From Diphasiastrum complanatum (lineage: Eukaryota; Streptophyta; Lycopodiopsida; Lycopodiales; Lycopodiaceae), in the NCBI GenBank assembly GCA_029204225.1, contig CM055094.1, positions 6,853,623-6,917,622 of the forward strand: DNA of 64,000 nt, read 5' to 3'. Of this stretch, positions 33,440-45,639 are shown in pieces. The notes beneath the pieces were generated by a model. The model had not been told where the DNA came from. It ran no database searches and saw only the letters and a program-made list of their open reading frames with translations. The translations under genes were made by a program, and so were the position numbers. Positions within the stretch are counted from its first letter, which is position 1, and each line of letters begins with the position of its first letter.

Positions 33440-34030
33440 TGCACAAAGTAGCAGGCCAGATCATCCATAAATCTGGATGGAGGCTATTCGGTCCTCTGAT
33501 GTGGGTTGACTCGTTGAAGTTCTGACTCATTGTCTGAGTCATTGTCGTTATTAAGCAATTGAATCTCGGATCGAAATTGTTTGGTTGCTCGATCCTTGGG
33601 TCAAACTTATCAGCAACTTTTCCTTTGAGGTCGATGACAAAAATGACATCTCTACTGGTGAGTGCCTTGCGATATCCAAATTGTAAAGTTTGTATGCCTT
33701 GTGATTTTTAGAATAGCCGATGAAGATTGTCTTCCTGCTCTTATCGTCCAGCTTTCTTCGTAGATCTTCAGGGATCTGAGTGAACGCGATGCATCCAAAC
33801 ACTCAAATATTTTTGAGTGATGGTTTCAATCTTTCCACACCTCATAAGGTTTTTTGCCATTTAGGGCTTTGGTGATGGATCGATTCTGCAAATAGGCAGC
33901 TGTAGTAATAGCTTTTGTCCAATTTTTTTTTGGAAGAGAGACATGGGCCATCATTCTCTTGGCACTTTCAATGAGTGTCTGATTCTTCCGTTCAGCTACT
34001 TAAGGCACCTTTTGCTTTTTCATCTTCTTT
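33440..34030 (-). pseudogene. Ty1/copia integrase C-terminal fragment
   Basis: On the minus strand: a block equivalent to AERKNQTLIESAKRMMAHVSL near 34000-33940 (with a stop just before it), LQNRSITKALNGKKPYEVW near 33900-33840, then an open stretch 33802-33551 with MFGCIAFTQIPEDLRRKLDDKSRKTIFIGYSKNHKAYK. The catalytic Asp residues and all RT are absent. Confidence 0.8.
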
Positions 34031-34089
34031 GTCTTTTTCCCTTCATGAAGAATGCAATACACGACTTTGCATGCTATCTAAAAATCTGC

Positions 34090-37000
34090 ATGTCATCATA
34101 ATTGAACCTATCTAACTCACCAGGTCCCAACACCACATCAGTTGATGTACTTCATGAAATCTCTACCGACGTCCTATCAGTCGCTGAGAATGCTCATACT
34201 GAGTCTACCAGATATGACATTCGACAAAGCAGTCGGTCTTGTCGCTGATGAGAGACTGATGAGAGATGAAGGAGAGGGAAGCAGTGATCAAGAGAAGGCT
34301 CTCTTCACGAAAGGAAAGAAGAAGAACAAAAACAAGCCAAGATTTGAGAAGATGAAGGCCTTGAATCAGCAATCTTTTTCCTACGATCACTGCCACAAAC
34401 CACTGTACGGCCAACAAATGCTAGTTCAATCCAGCAATACCTTGCATGCACTACAAGAAGAAAGGGCATTCTGCATATGACTGCAGATTCAACCCAAAAA
34501 GGAAAAACAAAGCTGAAAAGGCAAACATTGCAGAGTCATGAAAGGATGCTGAAAGAGGTGACGAAGCTTTCACGATACTCAATGAAGCTTCGACAAGCTA
34601 CTCCGAACATGACTACGATGTGGTCATCGATTCATGAACAACATCACACATAACCTGCAACAAGAAGATCTTGATCAACTTTTGCGAACTCAAAAATGAC
34701 AGAGCGGTGATTCTAGGCGATGGAAGCAGACACGATGTCAAGGGCATCAGCTCTCTACAACTATGAACACTGTCAGGCCAAGCAGAACTACCATGAGCAC
34801 TCTATGTGCCCTCACTCAGAAAGGATCTACTATTAGTATCCAAGATGGCAGATTTAGGCATTCGAGTTTTGTTCGACAACAACACTTGTCGTATGATCGA
34901 GAAGACAACAAACAAGTTGCTGACAGTCGGATGCAGAGAAGAAAATCTCTACCAGGACAAAATAATCGGCAACTCTGAAAGCATATTAAATGATTCAGAA
35001 AACGAAGATCAGCTCTCAAGGCTGAGTTCTGTGAAGCTTATCAGAAAGGCAAGCAACATCAGAATCCATTCACACATGAGGGAAGAAGAGCCAAAGAAGT
35101 TCTTGAGCTTGTCCACTCTGATTTGTGTGGACCGATGAAAACAGATTCGCTCTCAGGTTCGAGATATTTTCTAACATTCATAGATCATTTCAGTCGAATG
35201 ACCATCATCTACTACTTGAAGAAGAAATCCGAAATATTTGATTCTTTCAAGAAGTTCGTGGCATTCGCAGAACGACACACCTCGAAGAAGATACAGATCC
35301 TTAGATTTGACAATGGAGGTGAATACAAAAGCACAGAATTCTCAAGATTCTACGAAGAACAGGGGATCAAACACCAGTTCACTCCTGCATACACACAAGA
35401 ATACAATGGTGTGGCATAAAGAAGAAACAGAACGCTAGTCGAAGGAGCCAGATGCATGATGGCACAGGCTCAATTGTCAGGTCAATTATGGGCCAAGGCA
35501 ATACTTGCAACTGTACACTTGCAGAACAGATCTACAACGACAACACTGGAGAACAAAACACCATACGAAATGTGGACAGGCAGAAAGCCTTGTCTGTCAT
35601 ATGTACGGTCGGCTACTCGAACGGAAGACATGTGTACAGACTCTACGATCCAACCACGAAGAAGGTTGTTTCGAGCATAGATGTGAAGTTCGATGAGTCC
35701 ACATTCCCTGGACTGAAAGACAAAAGAGGCCATGAGATCTTCACATTGCTGCCTATTCAAGAGGGAGATCGAGGACATACATCAAATCAGAATGCAGAGC
35801 CCCAGATTCCAGAGCAGCAGGAAGCAGAGGATCAACCCCACGAACAAGAAATGTTCGAGCAGTGACGAAATGAACCTTGAAGGTCAACAAGACAAAGAAG
35901 ACCTCCAGACCGCTATTCTGACAATCTTCAATGGAGTGAAGACACGCAGTTTGAGTATTGAAGCTTCACAAAAGAGCCAACAACATGCTAAGAAGTATCC
36001 AGAGTCCAGAGGGAGAATTCTGGAAGCATGCAATGTTAGAGGAGATCGAGTCGATGAGGCAAAACGAGGCATGGACATTAGAGCCACTGCCAAAAAACAA
36101 AAAAATAGTCTACTGCAAGTGGGTGTACAAGAAAAAGCTAAAATCAGATGGCACTATTGGCCGCTACAAGGCAAGGCTTGTCGCAAAGGGCTACACACAG
36201 AGATATGGTGTTGACTATTTCGACAAATATTTGCCCATGGTGAAGATGACAAGCATAAGGCTACTCCTTGCATATGCCACACAGTACAATCTGGAAATTC
36301 ACCAGATTGATGTGAAAACAGCCTTTCTCCATGGAGATCTAGAGGAGGACATTTTCATGAAGCAACCTGAAGGCTATGAAGACCCCGACAACAGACAATA
36401 TGTCTGTCGATTGCAGAGATGCATCTACGGTCTAAAACATGCAAAAAGCTTGACGGTCTTATAAAGTATCTAGACTTCAACCCTACTCAAGTAGACTGTA
36501 ATGTCTACATCAAAAGAGTAGAAAAGGATTTTGTGATACTAACCATTTTTGTGGATGATTCGCTGATGATAGGAAATTCCTTGATGCTGATCAAAGACTC
36601 AAAGACACAAAGAGTCAGATTTCTGAAAGCTACGAGATCACAGATCTTGGAGAAGCAACAAAATGCCTAGGGTTGGAGATCAGAAGAGATCGAACAAATG
36701 GCAAAATGCACTTGAGTCAGTCAGAATACGCCAGAAAAGTGCAGAAGCAGTACCACATGATGGACTGCAAAGAGAAAGCCACACCAATGATAGCTGGAGC
36801 CAAGCTCACGAAATATGATTGCCCAAAAACATAAGAGGAATAATAGAAGATGGCAGGTATACCCTACCAGAACTTAATCGAGAGTTTGATATACTTGACA
36901 ATTTGTACCAGATCGGATTTGGCCTTCTCTGTTTACACATTGAGCCAATTCTATTCCAATCCTGGTCTAGCACATTGGCAAATGGCCAAACGAATCCTAC

Positions 37001-37547
37001 AGTATCTGAAGGGTACCCAAAATATTGGATTAACCTACAGAGCTAGAAACGAGGAGAAAGGATTCGAGCTGCATCACTACAGTGATGCGAGCTGGGTGAG
37101 CTGCAAGGATGACAGCAAGTCCATTACTGGAGGATGTACAATCGCGTGCGGAGCTGCAATCAGCTGAATATGCAAAAAGCAAACCCTGGCAGCTCAATCC
37201 TCTTGCGAAGCTGAGTATGTCGCAGCCTCGAAAGTGGCGAATGAGGTAGTGTGGCTACAGATGATGTTGGAGGCTATTGGGATACCACAAGAGGGAGCGA
37301 GCACGATGATGATGGGCTCTCAGAGTGACATCTATCTGTCCCAGGATCCTGTATTTCATTCAAAGATGAAGCACATATTCTGAAGTACCATCACATTCTA
37401 GATTTGATTTCGAAAGGAGAGATCCAGGTCTAGTTCATAAAGTCAAAAAGTATGATTGCAAATCTCCTCACGAAACCGCTCGACAAGCCAAGCAAAGAGG
37501 AGTGGCAATTGGATTAAACGATAAAAGCTGCAAGGTTCAAGAGGGAG
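34090..37547 (+). mobile_element. Ty1/copia element C, 5'-truncated pseudogene
   Basis: Starts in the gag C-terminus (MKSLPTSYQSLRML, 34142). The knuckle reads CMHYKKKGHSAYDC, so the second Cys has become Tyr. The protease motif is IDS followed by TGA at about 34636. Integrase: HSDLCGPMKTDS near 35118, FLTFIDHFSRM, RFDNGGEYKSTEF, then YNGVA and TAA where the catalytic Glu should be (about 35417). RT (35958-36670) has KKIVYCKWVYKKKLKSDG, RYKARLVAKGYTQRYG, HQIDVKTAFLHGDLEEDI, IYGLKHA and the box FVDD. RNase H (36850-37440) shows HHYSDASWVSCKDDSKSITGG and LAAQSSCEAEYVA. Stops and frameshifts occur throughout. The purine tract GAGGGAG (37541-37547) precedes the 3' LTR. Confidence 0.88.
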
Positions 37548-38330
37548 TGTCAAAAATGGTGAACTCCTACAACCTTGTCGCAACACGAACAAGACACGAA
37601 GGTCAAACGAGAACAATTCGTGACAGTTAACATGTCTTTGAATCGAGGCACGAATGATTCGCAAATCAATCGCGAATCGTAAACACACCTCCAAGACCAC
37701 AAACCACAAACCGCAAAAGGGGTGTAGAACGAAGACTACAAAAAGAATGAAAAGAACGAAACAAACAAAGAGAAATCCTTCACGCTGCCAGCTGGCAGCT
37801 CAACGGGCTTCATGCCCAGCTGAAATGAATAGCAACGACGGAGACTAACTAACTAGTTAATTAGCGTTAACTAGTCTTGTGATTTTACGTTTAGCTATCT
37901 TGTAAACTCCACATGGTGGAGGTATAAACAATCCTCTCTGGATCATAACTGCAAGTAGAGAGGTAGTGAATACAGGGATCTGTAAGAAACAAAGAGAGAC
38001 TTAGCGAATGGAGTAAGATAACAAAAATACCATAGCTGTGTATGAAAGTCTACCAACGAGCAAAACACAGTGAAAGAGTAGAGAGTCAATCTGCCAACGA
38101 GCGAGACACTGACGATCTTGCTCTGAAACGAAACTGACTATATAGTCGCTCTATTTTGTGTATCTCTTTGTCTTGTGCTGTGTCTCTTGATTGCTAGAAT
38201 AAAATATGTTCTGTGATGCATAATCGAGTGTCTGGGATCCTGTAAGGGCTTTCGCACGAAAAAAAAATTCAAAGAAGGAAAATTGTTTGCGAATCAGAAG
38301 AGAGAAGACGAACACGAAAGAGTCTCTTCG
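37548..38330 (+). repeat. 3' LTR of copia C (start certain, end approximate)
   Basis: It begins TGTCAAAA directly after the purine tract. It is notably rich in CGAA and CGCGAA-like words compared with neighbouring LTRs. Its true end is not visible because a minus-strand gag of the B family begins at about 38331; the last clear LTR-like bases are near 38262. Confidence 0.6.
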
Positions 38331-38890
38331 TCATTGATCAAGATCTCTTGAAGATCCATCAAACTTGGAAAAGTTCTTTGAATGGCAAGACTTTGTACAA
38401 TGTTAGCATGAGCATCCAACAAACCATTAAGAATAACTTGAACAAGCTCTCCTTCCTTAATGCTCTCATCAATGCAAGATAACTCATCATTCAAAGCCTT
38501 CACTCTCAAAACAAAAATATTTGGACTCTCTTCATTCTTTTGCAAACTTTGAAAGATTTGTCTTCTTAGAGTCAACATTCTAGAAGTAATATTGGATTCA
38601 TAAAGCGATTTTAATGAATCCCAAGCATCCTTTTATGAAGTACTCTTGCGAACTTCCTTGAGAAGTTCATTGGTAACATTCATCTTTATCATGTGTAGAA
38701 GAGTTGTTTTAGCTCTCTTGTCATACCTCAATTGTTCTTGTTGTGTTGTTGGCCTCTCCTCCAAACCTACAACAATATCCAAAACATCATTCATCTTAAG
38801 AAGTAATTCCATCCTCACTTTCCACAATGAATAGTTGCTTGAGGTAAGCCTATCATTGCCTTCCAACATGTATCCACTTGATGTAGCCAT
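38331..38890 (-). pseudogene. gag fragment of a B-family copia (B2)
   Basis: Minus strand, start at 38890 (MATSSGYMLEGNDRLTSSN), collinear with the gag of B: YSLWKVRMELLLKMNDVLD, ERPTTQQEQLRYDKRAK, then a frameshift near 38695 and a stop near 38636, and again LTLRRQIFQSLQKNEESPN to about 38331. The rest of gag and all pol is missing, cut at the junction with the C LTR. Confidence 0.85.
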
Positions 38891-39490
38891 GTTGCAATGA
38901 CTTAATCCTTCTCTTTCAACCTGTTCCAATGCACAAAGCACTCTTTTGAAACACAACAAATGTTTCCAAAAAGAAATCACAAAGATATGGAACCTCTCAA
39001 TTATCTTCTAGCACTTATTCTAGCAAGTCAACAAATAGAATGTAGAAATCTTGATGAACCTATGATCTATTCTCAATCTAATGACTCTTGCCACTTCATA
39101 AGATTGAAACACACTCTAATGAGGCTCAGTATCCTCACAAAATAGAGATCCAATCAAAATTAGGGGTTTTGACAAAATCACAAAAAAATGAATATTTCAA
39201 ATTCTACATGCAATTGCTGCAAACTTGATATAGAATCTTGTAGTCTCAATTGAGACTTTCCTAATGCATCCATAATTGGCTATTTCAAGCAAGTATGGTG
39301 TGAAATTGGAATTCCTCAAGCTCTTTGACCTAAAATTAGTTTTGATCTACAAAAGATCCAATCTACATATGCAAGAAACTCGATTTTTGAGTAGAAGTCA
39401 ATCTGGCATGCTCTAGCATTGATATCTCTTCCAAATCCTTGATAGATGTGCTTGATCCTTTCAAAACCTGAAACACAAGCTCTGATACCA
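38891..39490 (-). other. leader and primer-binding site of B2
   Basis: Non-coding leader similar to 27251-27837. The primer-binding site GCTCTGATACCA (complement of TGGTATCAGAGC) occupies 39479-39490, directly against the LTR. Confidence 0.8.
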
Positions 39491-40249
<759 letters not shown>

Positions 40250-40553
40250 GATATTACCTGTTGAGATTGAGCTTGTCTCTGTCAAGGATACATACTTGTT
40301 CTTTGTTGTATCAGATGTTCCAAAAAAGTAATAAGCGTACTCTAATAGCTTTTCACATGTGTGAAACTAGCAAGGCAAAGTTTTGATCATATTTGATTGT
40401 TCTTGTTAGATTTCTTGATGTAGATTTGATCTAATGCTATCTAATCTTGTATAGATGAGTAGATCAATCTAATCTAACACCCAATCACTCTTGTGGATCT
40501 GATTTGGATCCATTCTTGGTCCTTTTTCAATTATGAGATTCGAAACTGCAAAA
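40250..40553. other. unassigned spacer
   Basis: Between the B2 LTR and the copia D fragment. No motif is recognised; several short repeats of a TTGATCTA-like word near 40430-40480. Confidence 0.3.
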
Positions 40554-42388
40554 TCCTCAAGTTCAACAACAAGAACAACTAGCAGCTGGACCAACAAGCA
40601 AAGTAGCAGAAACATTAAAGAAACCTAATGATAAAGATGAGTAGATTGCATTCATGGTAAAAAATAAATATGTCCAGCAACATGAAGAATGGTTCTTTGA
40701 TTTCGGAGCTACACAACATATGACAAGCCGTCAAGAATTGTTACATGACTATTCAACCTATAGTAAAAAGAAGTTCATTCACCTTGGAGACAATAGCAAT
40801 CCAAACTCATTTCAGAAGTTTTTTGTGTCCCAAATCTTGCAACAAACCTGTTTTCTATCACTGATTTAGAACATAGAGTTTGAATCAGTCTCATGTAAAA
40901 TTTTTGATAAGGCAAATACAGTCTTTGCATTTGGAAAAAGACAAGGATATATTTATAGGCTTACTCATTGTTATTCTGTGATTGACCATGCTTTAAACGC
41001 TCAGTCTTGATCAATAGAGAATTAATTTGGCATTATAGACTTGAGCATTTGAATCATGCATCTATTGCTAATATGTCTAAGCATTTTTTAGTTCTTGATC
41101 TTGATTTTTTAAGTAGGAACTTCGTTCATCTAGTTTGCCCAAGTTGTATTATAGAAAAGTAGATTTTAAGACCTTTTTAATCAAATCAAAAACACATATC
41201 CAAAAATCTCTTAGGCATAATTCATTCAGATATATGTGGCCCAATGCAAATACCATCATTACTTAATGCTAAATTATTTATTGCATTTATTGATGACTAT
41301 TCAAGAAGAGTTGTTGTATATTTCATGAAGCACAAATCTAAAGCCTTTCACTTTTTCAAGATCTATAAAGAGCATGTTGAGCTATAGCTGAAAAAACAAA
41401 ACGTTTCTATTACCAAAGCTTTGCTAGCTTTCAGCTCTCAGTCTGACGAAAAGAAGTGAAAATGTCGCGAACATCATGAAAAGACACGAAGCAAAAATCT
41501 TCGCGATCACCTTGACGAAGAGACACGAATGCAAAAAGTTCGCGAAAGAAAATTTTTTGTGATGCAGCAGGAGAAAGTCAGACGACGCGAAAGTCAAACG
41601 GCTCGAAGCGACACAAAAATCTTCGCGACACTTTTCGACCTTCACACTCCAAAGGATCAGGAAGATCATGCAAGTAGCTAGAAGTACAAAAACCTCTGAT
41701 ATGATATGATGATGTCAACGAAAGAGTGTTAGGACGTGCCTAACCCACCTTTCTTGTAATCCATAATTAGTTATAGATTGTTTAGTCTATCTAATCTAGT
41801 GCGCTACTCCGAATGTATACATACACACAAAAATACAGACTACATAAAAGAAGTCCACCTACGAGCGAGACAAGTTTTTGTAAGCAAGATCCACAGAGAT
41901 CCGAGAAGTCCACTAGTAAGCCTAGACAATACTCGTGGGAGAGCACTGCTTCTCTCACGCCAACCAGCTATGTGGGTCTATCATACAACGCACGAAAAGC
42001 TACAACAATGTCAATATCAGAGCTTATTCAAGTTTCGTTTCGTTTCGTCCATCGCTTTGTTTCATCTAGTTTCGTTCGAGAGCCTGATTGATATTTGCAA
42101 TTAGCGTTACCCACATAATTCGCATCATAGACAAGAAGGAATATCAAAGCTCTTAGGACTGACAATGGTGGTGAATACATATCCAATGCATTCAAGAAGT
42201 TTTGCTTAACCAATGGGATTCAACACCAATTTACAACTTCCTACTCTCCACAATTCAATGGACTTGCTGAAAGGAAAAATAGAACCTTGGTTGAATCTGC
42301 CAAATGCATTATTGCTCATGCATCATTACCTAAATCTTTTTGATAGCAAGCTATTTTTATCTACAGAATCAATCTTCAACCAAAGAAG
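40554..42388 (+). mobile_element. Ty1/copia element D fragment (protease to integrase), itself interrupted
   Basis: The end of gag leads to the protease motif WFFDFGATQHMTS near 40695, where the usual DSG has become DFG. The pre-integrase block (LEHLNHASIANMSK) and CPSCI follow at 41030-41160, then integrase HSDICGPMQIPSL near 41225 and FIDDYSRRVVVYFMKHKSKAF. At 41420 the frame is cut by a 0.7-kb insertion and resumes at about 42147 with RTDNGGEYISNAFKKF, SPQFNGLAERKNRTL and HASLPKSFW, where the LTR of element E begins. The catalytic Glu is retained; stops are numerous. Same family as the fragments at 7479-13544. Confidence 0.85.
41421..42146. mobile_element. solo-LTR-like insertion in the integrase of copia D
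   Basis: About 725 bp without protein motifs splits the D integrase. CAAAGCT stands on the left (41414-41420) and again on the right (42145-42151), which fits a short target-site duplication (probably the AAGCT part). The insert starts near TTGCTAGC and ends near TATCA. It is rich in CGCGAA and CGAAG words, like the LTR of element C, but is not an obvious copy of it. Confidence 0.5.
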
Positions 42389-43599
42389 TGTTAGATTATT
42401 CTCTTTTCTACTAATCGACTAATCGGTTTTTAATCTTCATCCAATTGTTTATCCAATTCTGCGAATTTTTCCGTGTCTTTATACAGTCTGCAAAATTACA
42501 AATGTTTTTAAACAATCTGTAGAAATACACGAAGTTTGACAACAATGTCGCATTTTCTCTCTCTACAAACCCGACAGTGTTGTTTGTCAGGAATCTTGTA
42601 TAAAAATATAGTGTCGGCTTTTTCGCATTTTTTGCTTGTCAATAATTACATGTAAAAATGCAATGTCACCTTTTTTCACATTTTTTGCCTGTCGGAATTA
42701 CATGTAAAAATGCAGTGTCACCTTTTTCGCATTTTTCGCCTGTCAGGAATTACGTGCAAAAATGCAGTGTCGTCTTGTCAAAAATTACGAGTAAAAATGC
42801 AGTGTCACATTTTTTGCCTGTGGCAGTTTACGTTCATTTATGCAGAATGATAGTTTACATTCATTTATGCAGACAGACTGTTTACGGCCAATTGTCACCA
42901 CTTATCAACAAGCAACTTCTGAGAAGAACTGGATGAACTCCAACAGACTCTAGCCAACTAGCAATCACATTTGATGACCTAATCACTTAGTATAAATTAG
43001 TTGTTCATACATCTTATTATCAGTGATCAAGCAAAAAGATCAACATTGTGAATTGTGAAGGAGTTGAGTGTTATTACACGACGCTTCCTGCGCTCTCATC
43101 AAGCAGATTGTTGACGATCAAAAAGTATTGTTGGTAGCTCTCTATCAAGCTTTCAAGCTTGAACTCTCTTGAGCATTCTAGCTCAGTCTTTTAGAGATTC
43201 TTTTAGAGTTGCTATTGCGCTACTGCTTATCAACAGAGTTGCTTATTTCATACTGATTCTCAATTACTTAGAGACAACCTTAGAGTGTGTGGTTCTATCT
43301 GCTATTGTCTTGCATTCATTAGCATCTGATTTTGTTTTTCTGAATCAATACTATTTTCTTATTGCATTCAGTTTGTGTTAGAATGCATGCATCTCTATAT
43401 TGCTTTTGTAACTGATAGAAATTGTCTGAGAATTCAATACTTTATGTTTGGCTACATAATCACTTAGTATCTAGCAAAAGTTAGTTGCTAGAGATTGAAC
43501 GTGATTTCCATCACTACTGCTTTGTTCAATTTTTGATAGGCGTAGTCATGCATTGGAAGTAGAAAGTTTCCATATTCTATTACTCACCTATTACTGACA
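42389..43599 (+). repeat. 5' LTR of copia E (about 1.2 kb) with internal 52-bp tandem repeats
   Basis: It runs from TGTTAG to CTGACA and is followed directly by the primer-binding site. It is inserted in the D integrase after AGAAG. The U3-like left part holds a tandem array (42602-42840). A D-family-like phrase order (CTCAATTAC, GATTGAACGTGATTTC near the right end) relates it to the LTRs at 8647-9494 and 12684-13544. Confidence 0.75.
42602..42840. repeat. 52-bp tandem repeat array inside LTR E
   Basis: The phrase AAAAATGCAGTGTC (with variants) begins at 42602, 42654, 42706 and 42758, exactly 52 bases apart, and once more at 42793 after a shortened unit. Each unit contains a TTTTTCGCATTTTT-like tract and a GCCTGTC-like end. 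It is a repeat of an LTR promoter region, not a CRISPR array: the units are contiguous without unique spacers. Confidence 0.88.
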
Positions 43600-44005
43600 T
43601 GGTATCAGAGCGTTGATTCTTCTTCAAGGCCTAATACTATTTCGATATCAGAGTGAAAAGCTCTAATACTTGATATCTTTTGCAATATCAAATTGATATC
43701 ATATTCTTCAGTTCCTTTCATTCTTGTAGTATCAAAGAATTGATTTCCTGTTGTTGGCATCACTACATCTTAGTATCATTGATACAATCGGCAGACTAAG
43801 CTCCAAATGGATTCTCAAAGTAAAGCTGGTCTTATCGCAAACAAGCTGAATGGATCCAATTATCATTTGTGGAAATTTAAGATGAAGACCTTGCTAATCG
43901 CCAACGAGTTATGGGATGTTGTTATAGGTATTGAGATGAAACTTGAAGACAACAGATAAGACTCAAAATGGAAATTGAAGGATAGTAAAGCTTTAATACC
44001 GTAGC
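43600..44005 (+). pseudogene. primer-binding site and gag start of copia E
   Basis: TGGTATCAGAGC occupies 43600-43611 next to the LTR. Gag starts at 43807 (MDSQSKAGLIANKLNGSN, then YHLWKFKMKTLLIANELWDV), matching the D-family gag at 12496 and 8458. A TAG near 43957 and the loss of homology near 44005 end it. The rest of the element is absent. Confidence 0.85.
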
Positions 44006-44022
44006 TTACTATTTTTGTACGG

Positions 44023-44111
44023 ACATCAACTTCATCATATCATTTGTTTGTCTTTCTAACCAAAGATCAAGTTATGGATTTGGATCTTAATTGATCCAAA
44101 ATTCTTCACAA
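44023..44111 (+). repeat. end fragment of a B2-type LTR
   Basis: The phrase order CTAACCAAAGATCAAGTTAT and GGATCTTAATTGATCC, ending TTCTTCACA at 44111, is the reverse complement of the outer end of the B2 LTR (39491 onward). An ATCAACTTCATCATATCAT phrase near 44028 also matches, with the middle missing. It is a short, internally deleted LTR scrap in plus orientation. Confidence 0.7.
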
Positions 44112-44429
44112 TAGCTTATTGCAATTACATTATTTTCTTCAAATATTATGACTTGTAGCTCCAAAAATAAAACATTGCAAATAGATTGCTAGGTATAGGC
44201 TCAGTCCAACTAGACAATGAAGCATACCTAGCACATTAGTATGATTGAATTGTCCACTCCAGCTCTAAAGATCCAATATAGTACTGTCATAAATACATTT
44301 TCCAAAGGAATAACACCAATGAAGTCTCATTTTATTTCTGCTACAGGGTTAGGAATTTCAAATTCATCAAATTTTTTCATACCATGTAAACCAATTGTGC
44401 CAAAGGTTCTCTTTGACTTTTGAGCTTTT

Positions 44430-44452
44430 ACCCTAAACCCTAAACCCTAAAC
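44430..44452. repeat. short telomere-type repeat (CCCTAAA)3
   Basis: Three consecutive units of the Arabidopsis-type plant telomere sequence, followed by a degenerate unit CTAAACTCT. Such short interstitial runs are common in plant genomes and do not indicate a chromosome end here. Confidence 0.75.
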
Positions 44453-45585
44453 TCTACACGTCTGGGATGAAGGGCGAGTATGTGCTCAAGATGCTGGCCT
44501 TTGTAGTGAAATTACTCACCACAAGGATGAAAGTTTCAACTCTATGACTGGGATGAAGGGCGAGCACGTGCTAAAGATGCTCGCCTTTGCCATTAAAACT
44601 GCTCGTCGAGAAATGCTTGCCAAAAATCATCCCCCCTCACAGTGGAGACCCAAGCTTAAATCCTACTCTCTATGTGTGGAAAAGGGACATCTAAGAGCCA
44701 GGTCAAAATTGGCTTACCCTAGATTGTGCATTTATACTCTGTATGTTGCCATGATGATGCAAACGTAAAAGTGGCAAAAGAAAAATGTTCATTCTCTCAA
44801 TCTTTAATATATTTTGTTTCATTCTCTTAGCTTGAACTAGCATCATCTTATGCACAACATACATTGTGCATTCAAAGGAAAGCCAAGTGAAGTTTGGAGC
44901 CCAAGGCTCCAAGATATCCCAATCCCACAACAAATGAGATTCAAGTATAGCTCAACTATGATGTAGTAGCAACTGTTATTCAATTTGACTACTATAGGGT
45001 ATTGAAATTTGATTTGTTTTATAGACAATGATAAGTGATGCAACTAATTTCATTTCGCATAAAATATATACCTTACATCACAAAGTGAGGACGAGCCAAG
45101 GAACACAAGGCTACTAATGTATACTCACACAACATTCAACATTTAACATGGGCATGGTTTCGATTCTCAATCCAACTCAATTACCATGGATGACTTAATC
45201 TTTAATTTTCAAAAGTTGCATATAATTCTATGAGGCTCATCCTACTTCCACAAGGGAAGGGCCTTTCTATATGTATTTAATGTTCTGATAGTTGGCAAGG
45301 CCCAACATATTCTTGGTTCAAGTATTGTTTAGGCATCTAGACTCATTACCACATGCACTTGATGCACCTTCAAGATGAGCCTCCACTTTTGGAAGGGCAA
45401 GCCTTGGTGAACTCATTTATTGTTGTGAGCTTGCACTTCCAACATGTGCCTTAATTGTCGTCATTATCATGATTTTTCTTATTTGGCAAGTAAGAGACAT
45501 TTTTTTTGAATGTTGGCTAAGGATCTAACTCTAGTTAAATTAGTTTTTAGACAGTGCACACACCAAGAAACTGCATATTTTGAAA

Positions 45586-45639
45586 TCTAAAACCAACTCC
45601 TCAGTGGACACATCTAAAACCAACTCCTCGGTGGACACA
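45586..45639. repeat. 27-bp tandem duplication
   Basis: TCTAAAACCAACTCCTC followed by (A/G)GTGGACACA occurs twice in a row with a spacing of 27 bases (45586 and 45613). Confidence 0.8.

Noticed and set aside
42602-42840. CRISPR-like regular repeats
   Set aside because: Units are directly contiguous with no unique spacers, lie in an LTR, and the DNA is plant nuclear.
44430-44452. Chromosome end suggested by CCCTAAA repeats
   Set aside because: Only three units, with ordinary sequence and a gene on both sides; a short interstitial motif.
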